Assembly (NCBI RefSeq): GCF_002899825.2
Contig: NZ_PPED02000003.1
Coordinates: 62,001-126,000, forward strand
Direction: 5' to 3'
Origin: Chryseobacterium phosphatilyticum
Lineage (GTDB): Bacteria; Bacteroidota; Bacteroidia; Flavobacteriales; Weeksellaceae
DNA length: 64,000 nt
Of the stretch, positions 35,526 through 44,619 are shown in pieces. How positions within the stretch are numbered: position 1 is the stretch's first letter; each line of letters starts with the position of its first letter. Made by a program: the position numbers and the translations under genes. A model generated the notes under the pieces. That model did no database searches. It was not told the origin of the DNA and saw only the letters and a list, made by a program, of their open reading frames with translations.

Positions 35526-36365
35526 ATGAAACAACAGAATCAAAATCAGGAATTTCGTTTCAACGAAGTTCTCTTTGAGCACCGCAACAAAGAATATGGT
35601 GCTTACGCATTAAGAAACGAATCAGATAGAATATTAACTAAAGCACTTTTTATAGGAGCAAGTTTAATGGCAGCAGTATCAATTACACCGTTTGTGATCT
35701 CTGCATTTAAAAGTCCTGAGACGACACAGGAGCCGTGGACACTGCCTCCGCCAATTCAGATTCAGGATGTGGATGATAGACCAAAGGATCCTCCTGCACA
35801 GATTGTGAAACCAGAAACTCCTGCTCCCGCCGTAAAAACATATGACGCTACCGTGCCAGAGCCTAAAGCAATTGTGACCAATGAGAAAAAAGAAGTAGTA
35901 GACAAAGTAAATGCGGTAGCAAGTACACAAACATCAGAAGGAAAAGAAAATACTACTAGTACATACATTCCTGTTGTACCTCGTGTAATCGGAGGAGAAG
36001 GAATACCTGCAGTAAAAACAGATCCGATAGTAGAAAAAACAGATCCGGCGAAAATTGAGACCGAACTTAGTGTAGAAGCTAATTATAAAGGAGGAATAGA
36101 CTCATTCAGAAATAAAGTAATGAATAACTTCGATAGTTCAGGTTTTGAATCCGACGGAGTTATGAAAACTACAATTACCTTTATTGTAGAAATAGATGGA
36201 ACAATTTCAGGGGTAAAAGCTAATGGAACCAACGCAGATTTTAATAATGAAGCGATAAGAACTATCAAATCAATTAAAGGGACTTGGATTGCTGCCAAAA
36301 ACAAAAAAGGAGAATCCGTAAGAAGTTATTTCAAATTTCCGATCTCAATGAAGTTTGATAATTAA
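35526..36365 (+). CDS. TonB-like energy transducer
   Basis: I start at the ATG 35526 and not the GTG three bases earlier, giving 279 residues. A cytoplasmic NEVLFEHRNKEYGAYALRNE motif, typical of Bacteroidetes TonB proteins, precedes one membrane helix (ALFIGASLMAAVSITPFVIS). A Pro/Lys/Thr-rich periplasmic spacer follows (PPPIQIQDVDDRPKDPPA onward), and then a C-terminal TonB domain of about 85 residues (MKTTITFIVEIDGTISGVKA). It would couple the proton-motive force, via ExbB/ExbD encoded elsewhere, to outer-membrane receptors. Confidence 0.85.
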   Translation: MKQQNQNQEFRFNEVLFEHRNKEYGAYALRNESDRILTKALFIGASLMAAVSITPFVISAFKSPETTQEPWTLPPPIQIQDVDDRPKDPPAQIVKPETPAPAVKTYDATVPEPKAIVTNEKKEVVDKVNAVASTQTSEGKENTTSTYIPVVPRVIGGEGIPAVKTDPIVEKTDPAKIETELSVEANYKGGIDSFRNKVMNNFDSSGFESDGVMKTTITFIVEIDGTISGVKANGTNADFNNEAIRTIKSIKGTWIAAKNKKGESVRSYFKFPISMKFDN

Positions 36366-36389
36366 TCGCGAAAAACAAAATTTTAATAG

Positions 36390-36426
36390 TTATCCACAAA
36401 GATTTTTTTTTGTGGATAATTTTTTT
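36390..36426 (+). terminator. Terminator after the TonB gene
   Basis: TTATCCACAAA and TTTGTGGATAA form an eleven-base stem. A long T run follows (36420-36426). Confidence 0.85.
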
Positions 36427-36530
36427 AACGCTTAAAATACTTATTAACAGTATTTTAACTCAATTTTGATTTTCCTTACCCACCGAGAGCAAAGAAAAAA
36501 GTGTATTTTTGAACCTTAAAGTTCTAAGTA

Positions 36531-37304
36531 ATGGCGAAAATTATAGGTATTGCTAATCAAAAAGGAGGCGTTGGTAAAACTACCACCGCTGTAAATTTGG
36601 CAGCAGCATTAGGAATATTAGAGAAAAGAATATTACTCATTGATGCTGACCCTCAGGCGAATGCAACATCCGGTCTGGGAGTGGAAGATGTTCAGTATTC
36701 TACATATAATCTGCTTGAACACAGTGCGGATACAAGAGTTTGTATCAAAAGAACTGCGACTCCAAATCTGGATATCATACCGTCACATATCGATCTTGTA
36801 GCTGCAGAAATTGAATTGGTAGATAAAGAAGATCGTGAATATATGCTGAAAAAAGCATTGGCAACTGTAAGAGATGATTATGATTATATCATCATCGACT
36901 GTGCGCCAAGCTTAGGTCTTATTACAGTCAATGCCCTTACTGCAGCAGATTCTGTTATTATACCTATCCAATGCGAATACTTTGCATTAGAAGGACTGGG
37001 GAAACTTTTGAACACCGTTAAAAATGTTCAGAAGATTCACAACAAAGATCTGGGAATAGAAGGTCTGCTTCTGACGATGTATGACAGCAGGTTAAGACTA
37101 TCCAATCAGGTAGTGGAAGAGGTAAACTTGCACTTCCCTGAAATGGTTTTTGAAACCATCATCAGCAGAAATGTAAGATTAAGTGAAGCACCAAGCTTTG
37201 GAGAAAGTATTCTGAATTATGATGCAGAAAGTAAAGGAGCTGTTCAATATATTCAGTTAGCTGAAGAAGTTCTTTTAAAGAACGAAAATTTAGTAAAGAA
37301 TTAA
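36531..37304 (+). CDS. parA: Chromosome-partitioning ATPase ParA/Soj
   Basis: The 257-residue ATPase carries the deviant Walker A motif QKGGVGKTTTAVNLAAALG at residues 9-27, Walker A' LLIDADPQANATSGLG, and DYIIIDCAPSLGL as Walker B. It binds DNA without sequence preference in its ATP form and moves ParB-parS complexes during chromosome segregation. parB follows after 68 bases on the same strand. Length and motif spacing are typical of chromosomal Soj proteins. Confidence 0.94.
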   Translation: MAKIIGIANQKGGVGKTTTAVNLAAALGILEKRILLIDADPQANATSGLGVEDVQYSTYNLLEHSADTRVCIKRTATPNLDIIPSHIDLVAAEIELVDKEDREYMLKKALATVRDDYDYIIIDCAPSLGLITVNALTAADSVIIPIQCEYFALEGLGKLLNTVKNVQKIHNKDLGIEGLLLTMYDSRLRLSNQVVEEVNLHFPEMVFETIISRNVRLSEAPSFGESILNYDAESKGAVQYIQLAEEVLLKNENLVKN

Positions 37305-37372
37305 ACTAATAATAAATGGCCAATAAGTGAATGTGAGCATCACTTAGCAAACATCATTTATCAATTATATCT

Positions 37373-38263
37373 ATGAAGGACAAAAAAAGAGCTATGGGAC
37401 GTGGCTTGGGCGCCATTTTAAGTGCAGAATCCAAAGCAACGATCAACTCCGCTACTGATGAAGGAGCAGATAAGTTTGTGGGAAATATTGTTGAAGTTGC
37501 CCTTGAAGATATCTATCCGAACCCGACGCAGCCGAGAACTTATTTTGATGAAAAAGCATTAAACGAACTCGCCCAATCTATTACAAACTTAGGGGTGATC
37601 CAACCGATTACTTTAAGAAAAGATGGTGAACGGTTTGAAATCATATCCGGGGAAAGACGTTACAGAGCAAGTAAAATTGCAGGATTAACGACTGTTCCGG
37701 CATATATCCGATTAGTGAATGATCAGGAGCTTCTTGAAATGGCTCTTGTTGAAAATATTCAGAGAGAGGATCTGGATGCGATTGAGATCGCTTTGACCTA
37801 TCATAGACTTTTAGAAGAAATTGGGCTTACTCAGGAAAACCTGAGCCAGAGAATAGGAAAAGATAGAAGTACTATTACCAATTCAATCAGGTTGCTGAGG
37901 TTGAATCCTGATATTCAGAATGCGATCAGGAGTGGAGAGATTTCTGCAGGACATGGTAGAGCAATTATTAGCCTTGAAAGAGAAGAGGATCAACAGGTTT
38001 TATTTGATCTTATTATCAAAGAAAAATTAAATGTTCGTCAGGCAGAGCAGGCTGCGGCGGCGTTGAAGAACCCAAAATCTCCGGCTGCTAAAAAAGTAAA
38101 TGCCGAGCTTTCCAATAACTATAAAAAAGCCCAGAAGACCATTGCAGATATCTTAGACGTAAAAGTAGAGATTAAAGCTTCTGGAAACGGTAAAAAAGGT
38201 AAAATTGTTCTGGACTTCAAAAATGAAGAAGAATTGGAATATATTTTATCCCATATTAAATAA
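37373..38263 (+). CDS. parB: Chromosome-partitioning protein ParB
   Basis: The 296-residue protein begins with a basic MKDKKRAMGRGLGAILS, as many ParB proteins do. The nuclease/CTPase fold carries EDIYPNPTQPRTYFDE, ISGERRYRASKIAG (the GERRxRA CTP-binding motif) and LVENIQREDLDAIEIA. The helix-turn-helix is in LTQENLSQRIGKDRSTITNS, and the C-terminal dimerisation part follows. It binds parS sites and slides as a CTP clamp. Its stop overlaps the start of the DUF5683 gene (TAATG). A parS-like site is noted at 4940-4955. Confidence 0.94.
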   Translation: MKDKKRAMGRGLGAILSAESKATINSATDEGADKFVGNIVEVALEDIYPNPTQPRTYFDEKALNELAQSITNLGVIQPITLRKDGERFEIISGERRYRASKIAGLTTVPAYIRLVNDQELLEMALVENIQREDLDAIEIALTYHRLLEEIGLTQENLSQRIGKDRSTITNSIRLLRLNPDIQNAIRSGEISAGHGRAIISLEREEDQQVLFDLIIKEKLNVRQAEQAAAALKNPKSPAAKKVNAELSNNYKKAQKTIADILDVKVEIKASGNGKKGKIVLDFKNEEELEYILSHIK

Positions 38264-38901
38264 TGAAGAAACTATTTTTCACATTTTTCCTGTGTATCAC
38301 TGCGCTGGCTTATTCACAAGTCAGTCCTATAGATACGGTTCGTGTACAAGTACCTCCACAAGAGGAAGCTCCTAAGGTGAAACCCGGAAAAACCGAAGCT
38401 AAAATTATTGCAGATCTTGAAAAGGCCAATGGCCCAACAAAAAAAACAATAAAATTGAATCCTACCAGAGCCGGACTGTACTCAGCCGTTCTTCCAGGAT
38501 TAGGACAATTTTATAATAAAAAGTACTGGAAGATTCCCATCGTTTGGGGAGCTGTCGGAGCCGGAGTAGGGATTGCTGTATGGAATGATAACCAATACAA
38601 AAAATACCGTGAATACTATGTAGCGAAGCTTAATGGTACTCCTAATGAATTTGTAGATACACATCCGTGGTTGGATAAAAAGGCTTTAGGGAATGCCCAG
38701 GACAGAGCAAAAAGACAAAGAGATTATGCAATAGCTATTACAGGACTAATCTATATTCTGAATATTGTTGATGCGGTAGTAGATGCTCACTTGTATGAAA
38801 GCCGTCATGATCCTGATCTTACTTTTAAACCGTCAGTTATTCAGGACCAATATGGTTATGATGCTCCCAAAACAGGATTCAGTTTAAGTTATAGATTTTA
38901 A
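38263..38901 (+). CDS. DUF5683 domain-containing protein
   Basis: The 212-residue protein has a signal peptide (MKKLFFTFFLCITALAYSQ), a Lys/Pro-rich linker, then the family core LNPTRAGLYSAVLPGLGQFY and NKKYWKIPIVWGAVGAGVGI, followed by a second hydrophobic stretch (YAIAITGLIYILNIVDAVVD). The family is restricted to Bacteroidetes and has no known function. Translation is probably coupled to parB, and the parA-parB-DUF5683-dapB-lepB order is characteristic of this group, which suggests an envelope role. Confidence 0.88.
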   Translation: MKKLFFTFFLCITALAYSQVSPIDTVRVQVPPQEEAPKVKPGKTEAKIIADLEKANGPTKKTIKLNPTRAGLYSAVLPGLGQFYNKKYWKIPIVWGAVGAGVGIAVWNDNQYKKYREYYVAKLNGTPNEFVDTHPWLDKKALGNAQDRAKRQRDYAIAITGLIYILNIVDAVVDAHLYESRHDPDLTFKPSVIQDQYGYDAPKTGFSLSYRF

Positions 38902-38964
38902 AAACAATAAAAGTAAAAGTGTGCATAGGTATTATTCCTATGTCATAAAAATAGAATAAAACAT

Positions 38965-39666
38965 ATGAAAATAGCATTAGTTGGTTACGGGAAAATGGGT
39001 AAAATCATTGATGAGATTGCTCAGAAAAGAGGACATGAAGTGGTTGCCCGCCTGAAAGAAACGCCAACTGCTGAAAATCTTAATAATCCCGATGTTGTCA
39101 TTGAATTTTCTTTACCGGAAGTTGCCTATAATAACATTAAGGCTTGTCTTGAAAACAAAATTCCGGTAATCTGCGGAACCACAGGCTGGCTGGAGAAAAA
39201 AGCTGAAATTGAAAAACTGGCTGTAGACAACGATACAGCCTTCTTATATGGTTCTAATTTTAGTTTGGGAGTCAATTTGTTTTTTGCTTTAAATGAAAAA
39301 CTAGCCGCTCTGATGAAAAATGTTGATGAATATTCTTGTCAATTAGAAGAAATTCACCACATCCATAAAAAAGATGCTCCAAGTGGAACCGCTATTTCCA
39401 TTGCAGAAGGAATCTTCAAAAATAATCCCAAATTTGATGCCTGGAAACTGGATGAAACAGAAAACAATCAACTGGGGATCTTTGCCATTCGTGAAGATGA
39501 AGTTCCGGGAACCCATAGTGTTTTCTACAGAAGTGAAGTAGACGAGATTGAAATCAAACATACAGCATTTAACAGAAATGGCTTCGCTTTGGGAGCTGTA
39601 GTTGCAGCAGAATGGATTAAAGATAAAAGAGGAAACTTCGAAATGAAAGACGTTTTAGGACTTTAA
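38965..39666 (+). CDS. dapB: 4-hydroxy-tetrahydrodipicolinate reductase
   Basis: The 233-residue enzyme reduces 4-hydroxy-tetrahydrodipicolinate with NAD(P)H in the lysine and diaminopimelate pathway, which feeds peptidoglycan. The nucleotide-binding loop is VGYGKMGKIID at residues 5-15. The catalytic signature is EIHHIHKKDAPSGTAISIAE (HH and K-D-A-P-S-G-T). It is slightly short compared with proteobacterial DapB (about 270), as usual in Bacteroidetes. It lies 63 bases after the DUF5683 gene. Confidence 0.94.
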   Translation: MKIALVGYGKMGKIIDEIAQKRGHEVVARLKETPTAENLNNPDVVIEFSLPEVAYNNIKACLENKIPVICGTTGWLEKKAEIEKLAVDNDTAFLYGSNFSLGVNLFFALNEKLAALMKNVDEYSCQLEEIHHIHKKDAPSGTAISIAEGIFKNNPKFDAWKLDETENNQLGIFAIREDEVPGTHSVFYRSEVDEIEIKHTAFNRNGFALGAVVAAEWIKDKRGNFEMKDVLGL

Positions 39667-39799
39667 TTTGTAACAAATTCTTTAAATTGCATACCAATAA
39701 CAGGAAATGATGATTAGTAAATTGTAAATAGCAGAAGGCTGTAATCATTTATTACTCATCATTTATCATTTACATATTTAGAATAGGCACAAAAAATTT

Positions 39800-41446
39800 A
39801 TGAATTATTTTTTAACTTATACAGTGTATGTCCTCATTTTATCCATATTAATGGGGATTTCAACATGGAAGTTGTTTAAAAAAATGGGGTATAGTCCGCT
39901 ATTTGCGTTCATCCCTTTCTATAACTATTTCATTATTCTGAAAGAAACCAAACATCCGAAATGGTGGGCAATTCTGTCTTATCTTCCCATTGTAGGACCC
40001 ATCATGATGTCTGTTTTCCATCTCTATTTAGTGAAAAAGTTTGGGAAAACTCTTTTTAAGGATCAGATTCTTACCGTAATTCTGCCGTTTATTTATATGG
40101 CAACAATCAATTATTCTAAAGATGTAGAGCTGGAAGATGAAAATGCCAATGACCTCTTCTTGACAGACGAAGAAAAAAATGAAAAAAAGAAAGACACCTT
40201 TCTTGGGTCTATTACTTTTGCAGTAGTTTTTGCAACCATTATCCATGTTTTTGTAACCCAGCCTTTCGGAATCCCTACAGGATCCATGGAAAGAACATTA
40301 TTGGTAGGAGACTTCCTTTTCGTCAACAAATGGAGCTACGGATACAGACTTCCGATGCGTCCGGTGGCCATTCCTTTCCTACAGGGAACAATTATGGATA
40401 CAGGGCAGAAAGGAAATCCAAAAGATGATCCTAAGTCTTATGTAGATGGAGTTAAATTACCCTACACCAGAATTTTACAATTCAATAAACCTCAGAAAAA
40501 TGATGTCGTTGTTTTCAACTATCCTCAGGATTCAGTACATACAGCGATCGACAGAAAAGATCCTTATGTAAAAAGATGTGTGGCTACAGCAGGTGATACA
40601 TTTGAAATGAGAGCCGGAAGACTTTTCGTAAACGGAAAACCGGAAACTGTTTTAGGAGATCAGGAAGTACAACACAGATATATGGTAACGACAGGAAGCC
40701 AATTGGATATTCCTGCTTTATATAATACGTATGGCTTTTTACCTGTACAGGAAGTACAAACCAATAGTGGATACTTATATGGTTTCCAGGGATTAACTGA
40801 TAAAACGGCTAAGGAAATTAAAGCACTCCCTCAGGTTATTAATATGCAGGAAGAAATTTCGGCAAAAGGAGAAGCTGCAATTGCCTATAAAGATGAAGCC
40901 AGAACAAAAATTGATACCACTCAGTCTATTTTCCCTGTTAACAAACCTTGGAATCAGGATTGGTACGGTCCGGTAAGAATCCCTAAAAAAGGAGATGTTG
41001 TAGCCATTAATAATGAAACACTTCCGATGTTCCAATGGATTATTTCCGAATATGAGCATAACAGCTTAGAAAAGAAAAACGGGAAAATTTTCATCAACGG
41101 AAAAGAAGCCAATCAATACACCATTCAGCAAGACTATTATATGATGGTCGGAGATAACAGAGATGCTTCTTTAGATGCAAGATTCTTTGGTTTCGTTCCT
41201 GAAGAAAATATTGTAGGAAAACCAATGTTCACATGGATGAGTCTTCAGGGAGCTTTTGCTGATAGTGGTTCCACATATCAGGCTCCGTTTAAAATCCGTT
41301 GGGAAAGAATGTTTAAAGCAACCAACACAGGAGAAGCGAATAAAACTTCATATTGGTGGATCGCCGCTATGATTTTAATATTGTTCTTCGGATGGGAGTA
41401 TTTTGTGAAATTATTCAGAAAGAAAAACACTGAAGACGAAGCGTAA
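39800..41446 (+). CDS. lepB: Signal peptidase I (S26A), extended Bacteroidetes form
   Basis: The protein has 548 residues, much longer than the roughly 320 of E. coli LepB. Residues 1-100 add a separate hydrophobic domain of DUF5684 type (MGYSPLFAFIPFYNYFIILK). The peptidase follows a membrane helix (FLGSITFAVVFATIIHVFV). Catalytic Ser is S162 in FGIPTGSMERTLLVGD and the general-base Lys is K258 in DPYVKRCVATAGD. A large insert separates these from GDNRDASLDARFFGFV. A last membrane helix is near the C-terminus. It removes signal peptides on the periplasmic side. Confidence 0.93.
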   Translation: MNYFLTYTVYVLILSILMGISTWKLFKKMGYSPLFAFIPFYNYFIILKETKHPKWWAILSYLPIVGPIMMSVFHLYLVKKFGKTLFKDQILTVILPFIYMATINYSKDVELEDENANDLFLTDEEKNEKKKDTFLGSITFAVVFATIIHVFVTQPFGIPTGSMERTLLVGDFLFVNKWSYGYRLPMRPVAIPFLQGTIMDTGQKGNPKDDPKSYVDGVKLPYTRILQFNKPQKNDVVVFNYPQDSVHTAIDRKDPYVKRCVATAGDTFEMRAGRLFVNGKPETVLGDQEVQHRYMVTTGSQLDIPALYNTYGFLPVQEVQTNSGYLYGFQGLTDKTAKEIKALPQVINMQEEISAKGEAAIAYKDEARTKIDTTQSIFPVNKPWNQDWYGPVRIPKKGDVVAINNETLPMFQWIISEYEHNSLEKKNGKIFINGKEANQYTIQQDYYMMVGDNRDASLDARFFGFVPEENIVGKPMFTWMSLQGAFADSGSTYQAPFKIRWERMFKATNTGEANKTSYWWIAAMILILFFGWEYFVKLFRKKNTEDEA

Positions 41447-41467
41447 ATAAAATTAAACTTAAAATAG

Positions 41468-41498
41468 AATGAAGTATTTGAAAAAATACTTCATTTTT
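41468..41498 (+). terminator. Terminator after lepB
   Basis: A perfect twelve-base stem AATGAAGTATTT / AAATACTTCATT has loop GAAA and is followed by TTT. Confidence 0.85.
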
Positions 41499-41503
41499 GC
41501 ATT

Positions 41504-42124
41504 ATGAATATGAAGAATGTATTATTACCGGTATTTTATATGCCTCCGGTTTCATGGTTTTCAGTCTTTTTAGATGCTGAAAATGAAGCTATATTTGAAC
41601 AGTTTGAAAACTTTCCAAAGCAAACCTATAGAAACAGAGCGAATATCTATGGAGCCAACGGAAAACTATCATTGATTATTCCCATCAATCACAACGGGAA
41701 AAGAGAATTTAAAGATATTGAGATTTCTTACAGAGAAGATTGGAGAACACTTCATTGGAAGTCTATCAAAACAGCGTATCAAAGTTCTCCTTACTTCGAA
41801 TATTATGAAGATAAATTCAAAAAGATATTTGATTTAAAAGAAAAATTTCTTTTGGATTTTAACCTTAAGGGGATAGAAATCATCCAACAGATACTTAAAA
41901 CAGAAAAGGCACAGTCTTTGAATAAAGAATATATCAAAAATCCTGAAGAGATCAATTACAGAGAAAGGTTCTCTGCAAAAAATCCTTCAGAATTTGAAAT
42001 GGCTGAATATTATCAGACATTCTCGGATAAGTATGGGTTTTTGGAAGATTTATCGGTTTTAGACCTTATTTGTAACAAAGGACCGGAATCTCTTACTTAT
42101 ATAAAAAATATTAAATTAAAATAA
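41504..42124 (+). CDS. WbqC family protein
   Basis: The 206-residue protein matches the WbqC-like family: LLPVFYMPPVSWFSVFLDAE at the start, QTYRNRANIYGANGKLSLII and DIEISYREDWRTLHWKSIKT. WbqC proteins appear in polysaccharide loci and next to lepB in many flavobacteria; the biochemical role is undefined. It begins six bases after the lepB terminator T run, so it may depend on partial read-through. Confidence 0.85.
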   Translation: MNMKNVLLPVFYMPPVSWFSVFLDAENEAIFEQFENFPKQTYRNRANIYGANGKLSLIIPINHNGKREFKDIEISYREDWRTLHWKSIKTAYQSSPYFEYYEDKFKKIFDLKEKFLLDFNLKGIEIIQQILKTEKAQSLNKEYIKNPEEINYRERFSAKNPSEFEMAEYYQTFSDKYGFLEDLSVLDLICNKGPESLTYIKNIKLK

Positions 42125-42287
42125 TTTGAAAGATTGCCATCATCACAAGAAACAGAATAAGAATGGCGATTCCGTTTCACATTATTAAAGTAAATATCAA
42201 TATTGAACGCCTGTGGTAATTTTGACACCCTGAGGTATGAAAAGAAGGTGTTCTATGTGATCTGTAATAAATAATAAATATATACGA

Positions 42288-43976
42288 ATGAAAAAGGTAT
42301 TATTAGCTGCTGTTTTTTTGGCAGGTTTTAGTTTCTCTTATGCTCAGGAATCCAAAGCAAAGAGTAGTGATCCAAAAGAAGATAAAGATCTGATGACTTG
42401 GTATCATAAAGATTTTTCTGGTACAAAAGTATATGGTGTAAATACGGCAAATGCATACAAATATCTTGAGTCTAAAGGCTTAAAGCCTACAACTGTTGTC
42501 GTGGGAGTTTTAGATAGTGGAGTACAGGTAGATCACCCGGGATTAGTTAAAAACGTATGGTCTAATCCTAATGAAGTACCGGGTAACGGTAAAGATGATG
42601 ATGGGAACGGATATATTGATGATGTACACGGTTGGAACTTCATAGGAGGGAAAAACGGAGATATTGATATCGATAATATGGAAGTAACAAGAGTTGTCGC
42701 AAAATATAAACCTGTTTTTGAAGGAGATGACTCTACAAAAAATAAAGCAAATCAGGCTAAAATGGCAGATGAATTTGCCATGTATATGAAAGCCAAGGAG
42801 CTTTTCAATAAAAAGAGCATTGAAGCTAAACAAGGCCTTCAGACGTACACAATGATTAATGAGGTAATTCCTAATATGGTAAAACTATTAGGAGGAAAAC
42901 CAGTAACAACAGAAACAATTTCTTCCATTAAAGCGCCGTCTGATCAAAAAGATGCAATTGCTTTACAGGTCTTGGGGCAAGTATCACAAAGCCCGGAATT
43001 TAAAGGAAAATCATCAGCTGATTTTGAAAAAGCGATCAAAGATCAAATGAAGGAAGCAATTGATTACTATTCTCCTCAATCAAAACAATATGACCTAAGC
43101 TATGATCCGAGAAAAGAAATTGTAGGAGATAATTACGATGACTACTCTGAGAAAAACTACGGTAATAATCATTATGAAGGCCCGGATGCAGAACACGGAA
43201 CACACGTAGCAGGTATTATTGCAGGACTTCCGCAAGGAAAAGAAGTTCAGTATGGTATCGCTTCCAAAGTAGCAAAGATTATGTCCGTAAGAACCGTTCC
43301 TAATGGTGATGAAAGAGACAAAGACGTTGCCAATGCCATCAGATATGCTGTAGACAATGGTGCAAAAGTCTTGAACATGAGTTTTGGAAAACCGGTTTCT
43401 CCGGGTAAAAATGTAGTTTGGGATGCATTCAAATATGCTGAAGATAAAGGGGTTCTTTTAGTAAAAGCAGCAGGTAATGAAAACGAAGATGTTGCAGAAC
43501 ATCTGGCGTATCCTACCAATTTTAAAAACGTAGCAGACGAAAAACCATTTGTAAATAATGTTATGGTAGTAGGAGCTAGTACAAACAAGAATAGTGCATT
43601 GAGAGCAAGTTTCTCTAACTATAACAAAAAGATGGTGAATGTTTTTGCTCCGGGAGAAGAGATTTACTCTACTGTTCCTAAGAACGAATATAAATACCTT
43701 CAGGGAACTTCTATGGCTTCACCTGTTGTAGCGGGTGCTGCTGCTGTTCTGTTAGCTTATATGCCAAACCTGAAACCTTATCAGATCATTGAAGCTCTTG
43801 TGAAAAGCAGTAATCCTAATACCGAAAATGGTTTTAACGATTATTCTCAGGCAGGAGGGGTAATAGATTTGAAAAAAGCAGCAGAATATGCTTATACCAA
43901 TTTCTATGATGGTAAATCATCTACACAAAGTAATACGAAGCCTTCGAAATCCATAAAAAAGGCTGTTAAAAAATAG
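42288..43976 (+). CDS. Subtilisin-like serine peptidase (S8), secreted
   Basis: This 562-residue secreted protease has a signal peptide ending SYAQ. The S8 triad is complete: Asp76 in VVGVLDSGVQVDHPG, His303 in EHGTHVAGIIAG and Ser475 in GTSMASPVVAGAA. The unusually long gap between Asp and His (about 225 residues) contains an insert of helices (KPVFEGDDSTKNKANQ onward) also seen in related Bacteroidetes S8 peptidases. No T9SS tail is visible; the C-terminus is a short basic tail (KPSKSIKKAVKK). It is probably periplasmic or outer-surface and is monocistronic. Confidence 0.92.
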   Translation: MKKVLLAAVFLAGFSFSYAQESKAKSSDPKEDKDLMTWYHKDFSGTKVYGVNTANAYKYLESKGLKPTTVVVGVLDSGVQVDHPGLVKNVWSNPNEVPGNGKDDDGNGYIDDVHGWNFIGGKNGDIDIDNMEVTRVVAKYKPVFEGDDSTKNKANQAKMADEFAMYMKAKELFNKKSIEAKQGLQTYTMINEVIPNMVKLLGGKPVTTETISSIKAPSDQKDAIALQVLGQVSQSPEFKGKSSADFEKAIKDQMKEAIDYYSPQSKQYDLSYDPRKEIVGDNYDDYSEKNYGNNHYEGPDAEHGTHVAGIIAGLPQGKEVQYGIASKVAKIMSVRTVPNGDERDKDVANAIRYAVDNGAKVLNMSFGKPVSPGKNVVWDAFKYAEDKGVLLVKAAGNENEDVAEHLAYPTNFKNVADEKPFVNNVMVVGASTNKNSALRASFSNYNKKMVNVFAPGEEIYSTVPKNEYKYLQGTSMASPVVAGAAAVLLAYMPNLKPYQIIEALVKSSNPNTENGFNDYSQAGGVIDLKKAAEYAYTNFYDGKSSTQSNTKPSKSIKKAVKK

Positions 43977-44006
43977 TTTATCTCCCTGTGTTTAAGGAGA
44001 AATCAT

Positions 44007-44036
44007 AAAAAGTCCGGATTTTTTCGGACTTTTTTA
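44007..44036 (+). terminator. Terminator after the subtilase gene
   Basis: AAAAGTCCG / CGGACTTTT has a T-rich loop and is followed by TTTTT. Confidence 0.85.
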
Positions 44037-44101
44037 TTTTTTATTTTCAAATTTGGCACGGTTTTTTGTAACTTTATTGTAACAAAATAATAAACAACAA
44101 A

Positions 44102-44593
44102 ATGAAAAAGTTACTACTTGCAGGGATGTTAGGAACATCACTTTTTGCAGTGTCATGTTCCTCTGTAAACAAAGCAGCTACATCTCAAAATCAGAAAGGA
44201 GATTTCCTTAAAATGAAAGGAGATTGGCAGATTGTAAGCGTAGATTACGAAAAAGGCTATAAAATTAAACCTTTTGATGAAGGGGCAGATGCGCAATGCT
44301 TCGTAGGAAGTCACTGGAGACTTATTCCTAACAACTGGACTGGGGCTTATACATTAAATGGAGGAGGAAGTTGTCCGGCTATCACACAGCCTATTAAATT
44401 TGAAGTGAAAAATGGTAATACTTTTATGTTTAAAAAAGTCTTGGAGGGTACCAAAGCGAAACAAAACATAGCAGGATATACTCTGACATTAATCAACCAA
44501 ACAACAGATCAATTTTCACTTCAGCAAGATGTACCTTTCGAAGGAGGTAATGTAAAAGTTGTTTACAACTTCGAAAGAGCAGGAATGAAATAA
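44102..44593 (+). CDS. Lipocalin-like lipoprotein
   Basis: The 163-residue lipoprotein has lipobox FAVSC at residues 15-19. The mature part opens FLKMKGDWQIVSVDYEKGYK, the G-x-W of lipocalin-like folds, and continues with antiparallel strands (HWRLIPNNWTGAYTLNGGGS, GYTLTLINQTTDQFSLQQDV). It is likely periplasmic-facing in a membrane. Ligand unknown. The OmpA-type lipoprotein gene follows after 26 bases, so both may form an operon for envelope maintenance. Confidence 0.78.
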   Translation: MKKLLLAGMLGTSLFAVSCSSVNKAATSQNQKGDFLKMKGDWQIVSVDYEKGYKIKPFDEGADAQCFVGSHWRLIPNNWTGAYTLNGGGSCPAITQPIKFEVKNGNTFMFKKVLEGTKAKQNIAGYTLTLINQTTDQFSLQQDVPFEGGNVKVVYNFERAGMK

Positions 44594-44619
44594 TTCAATA
44601 ACATAAAAGATCAAAAAAA

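Noticed and set aside
38924..38942. CATAGG / CCTATG inverted repeat before dapB
   Set aside because: It is only six base pairs with no T run; too weak to call a terminator or operator.
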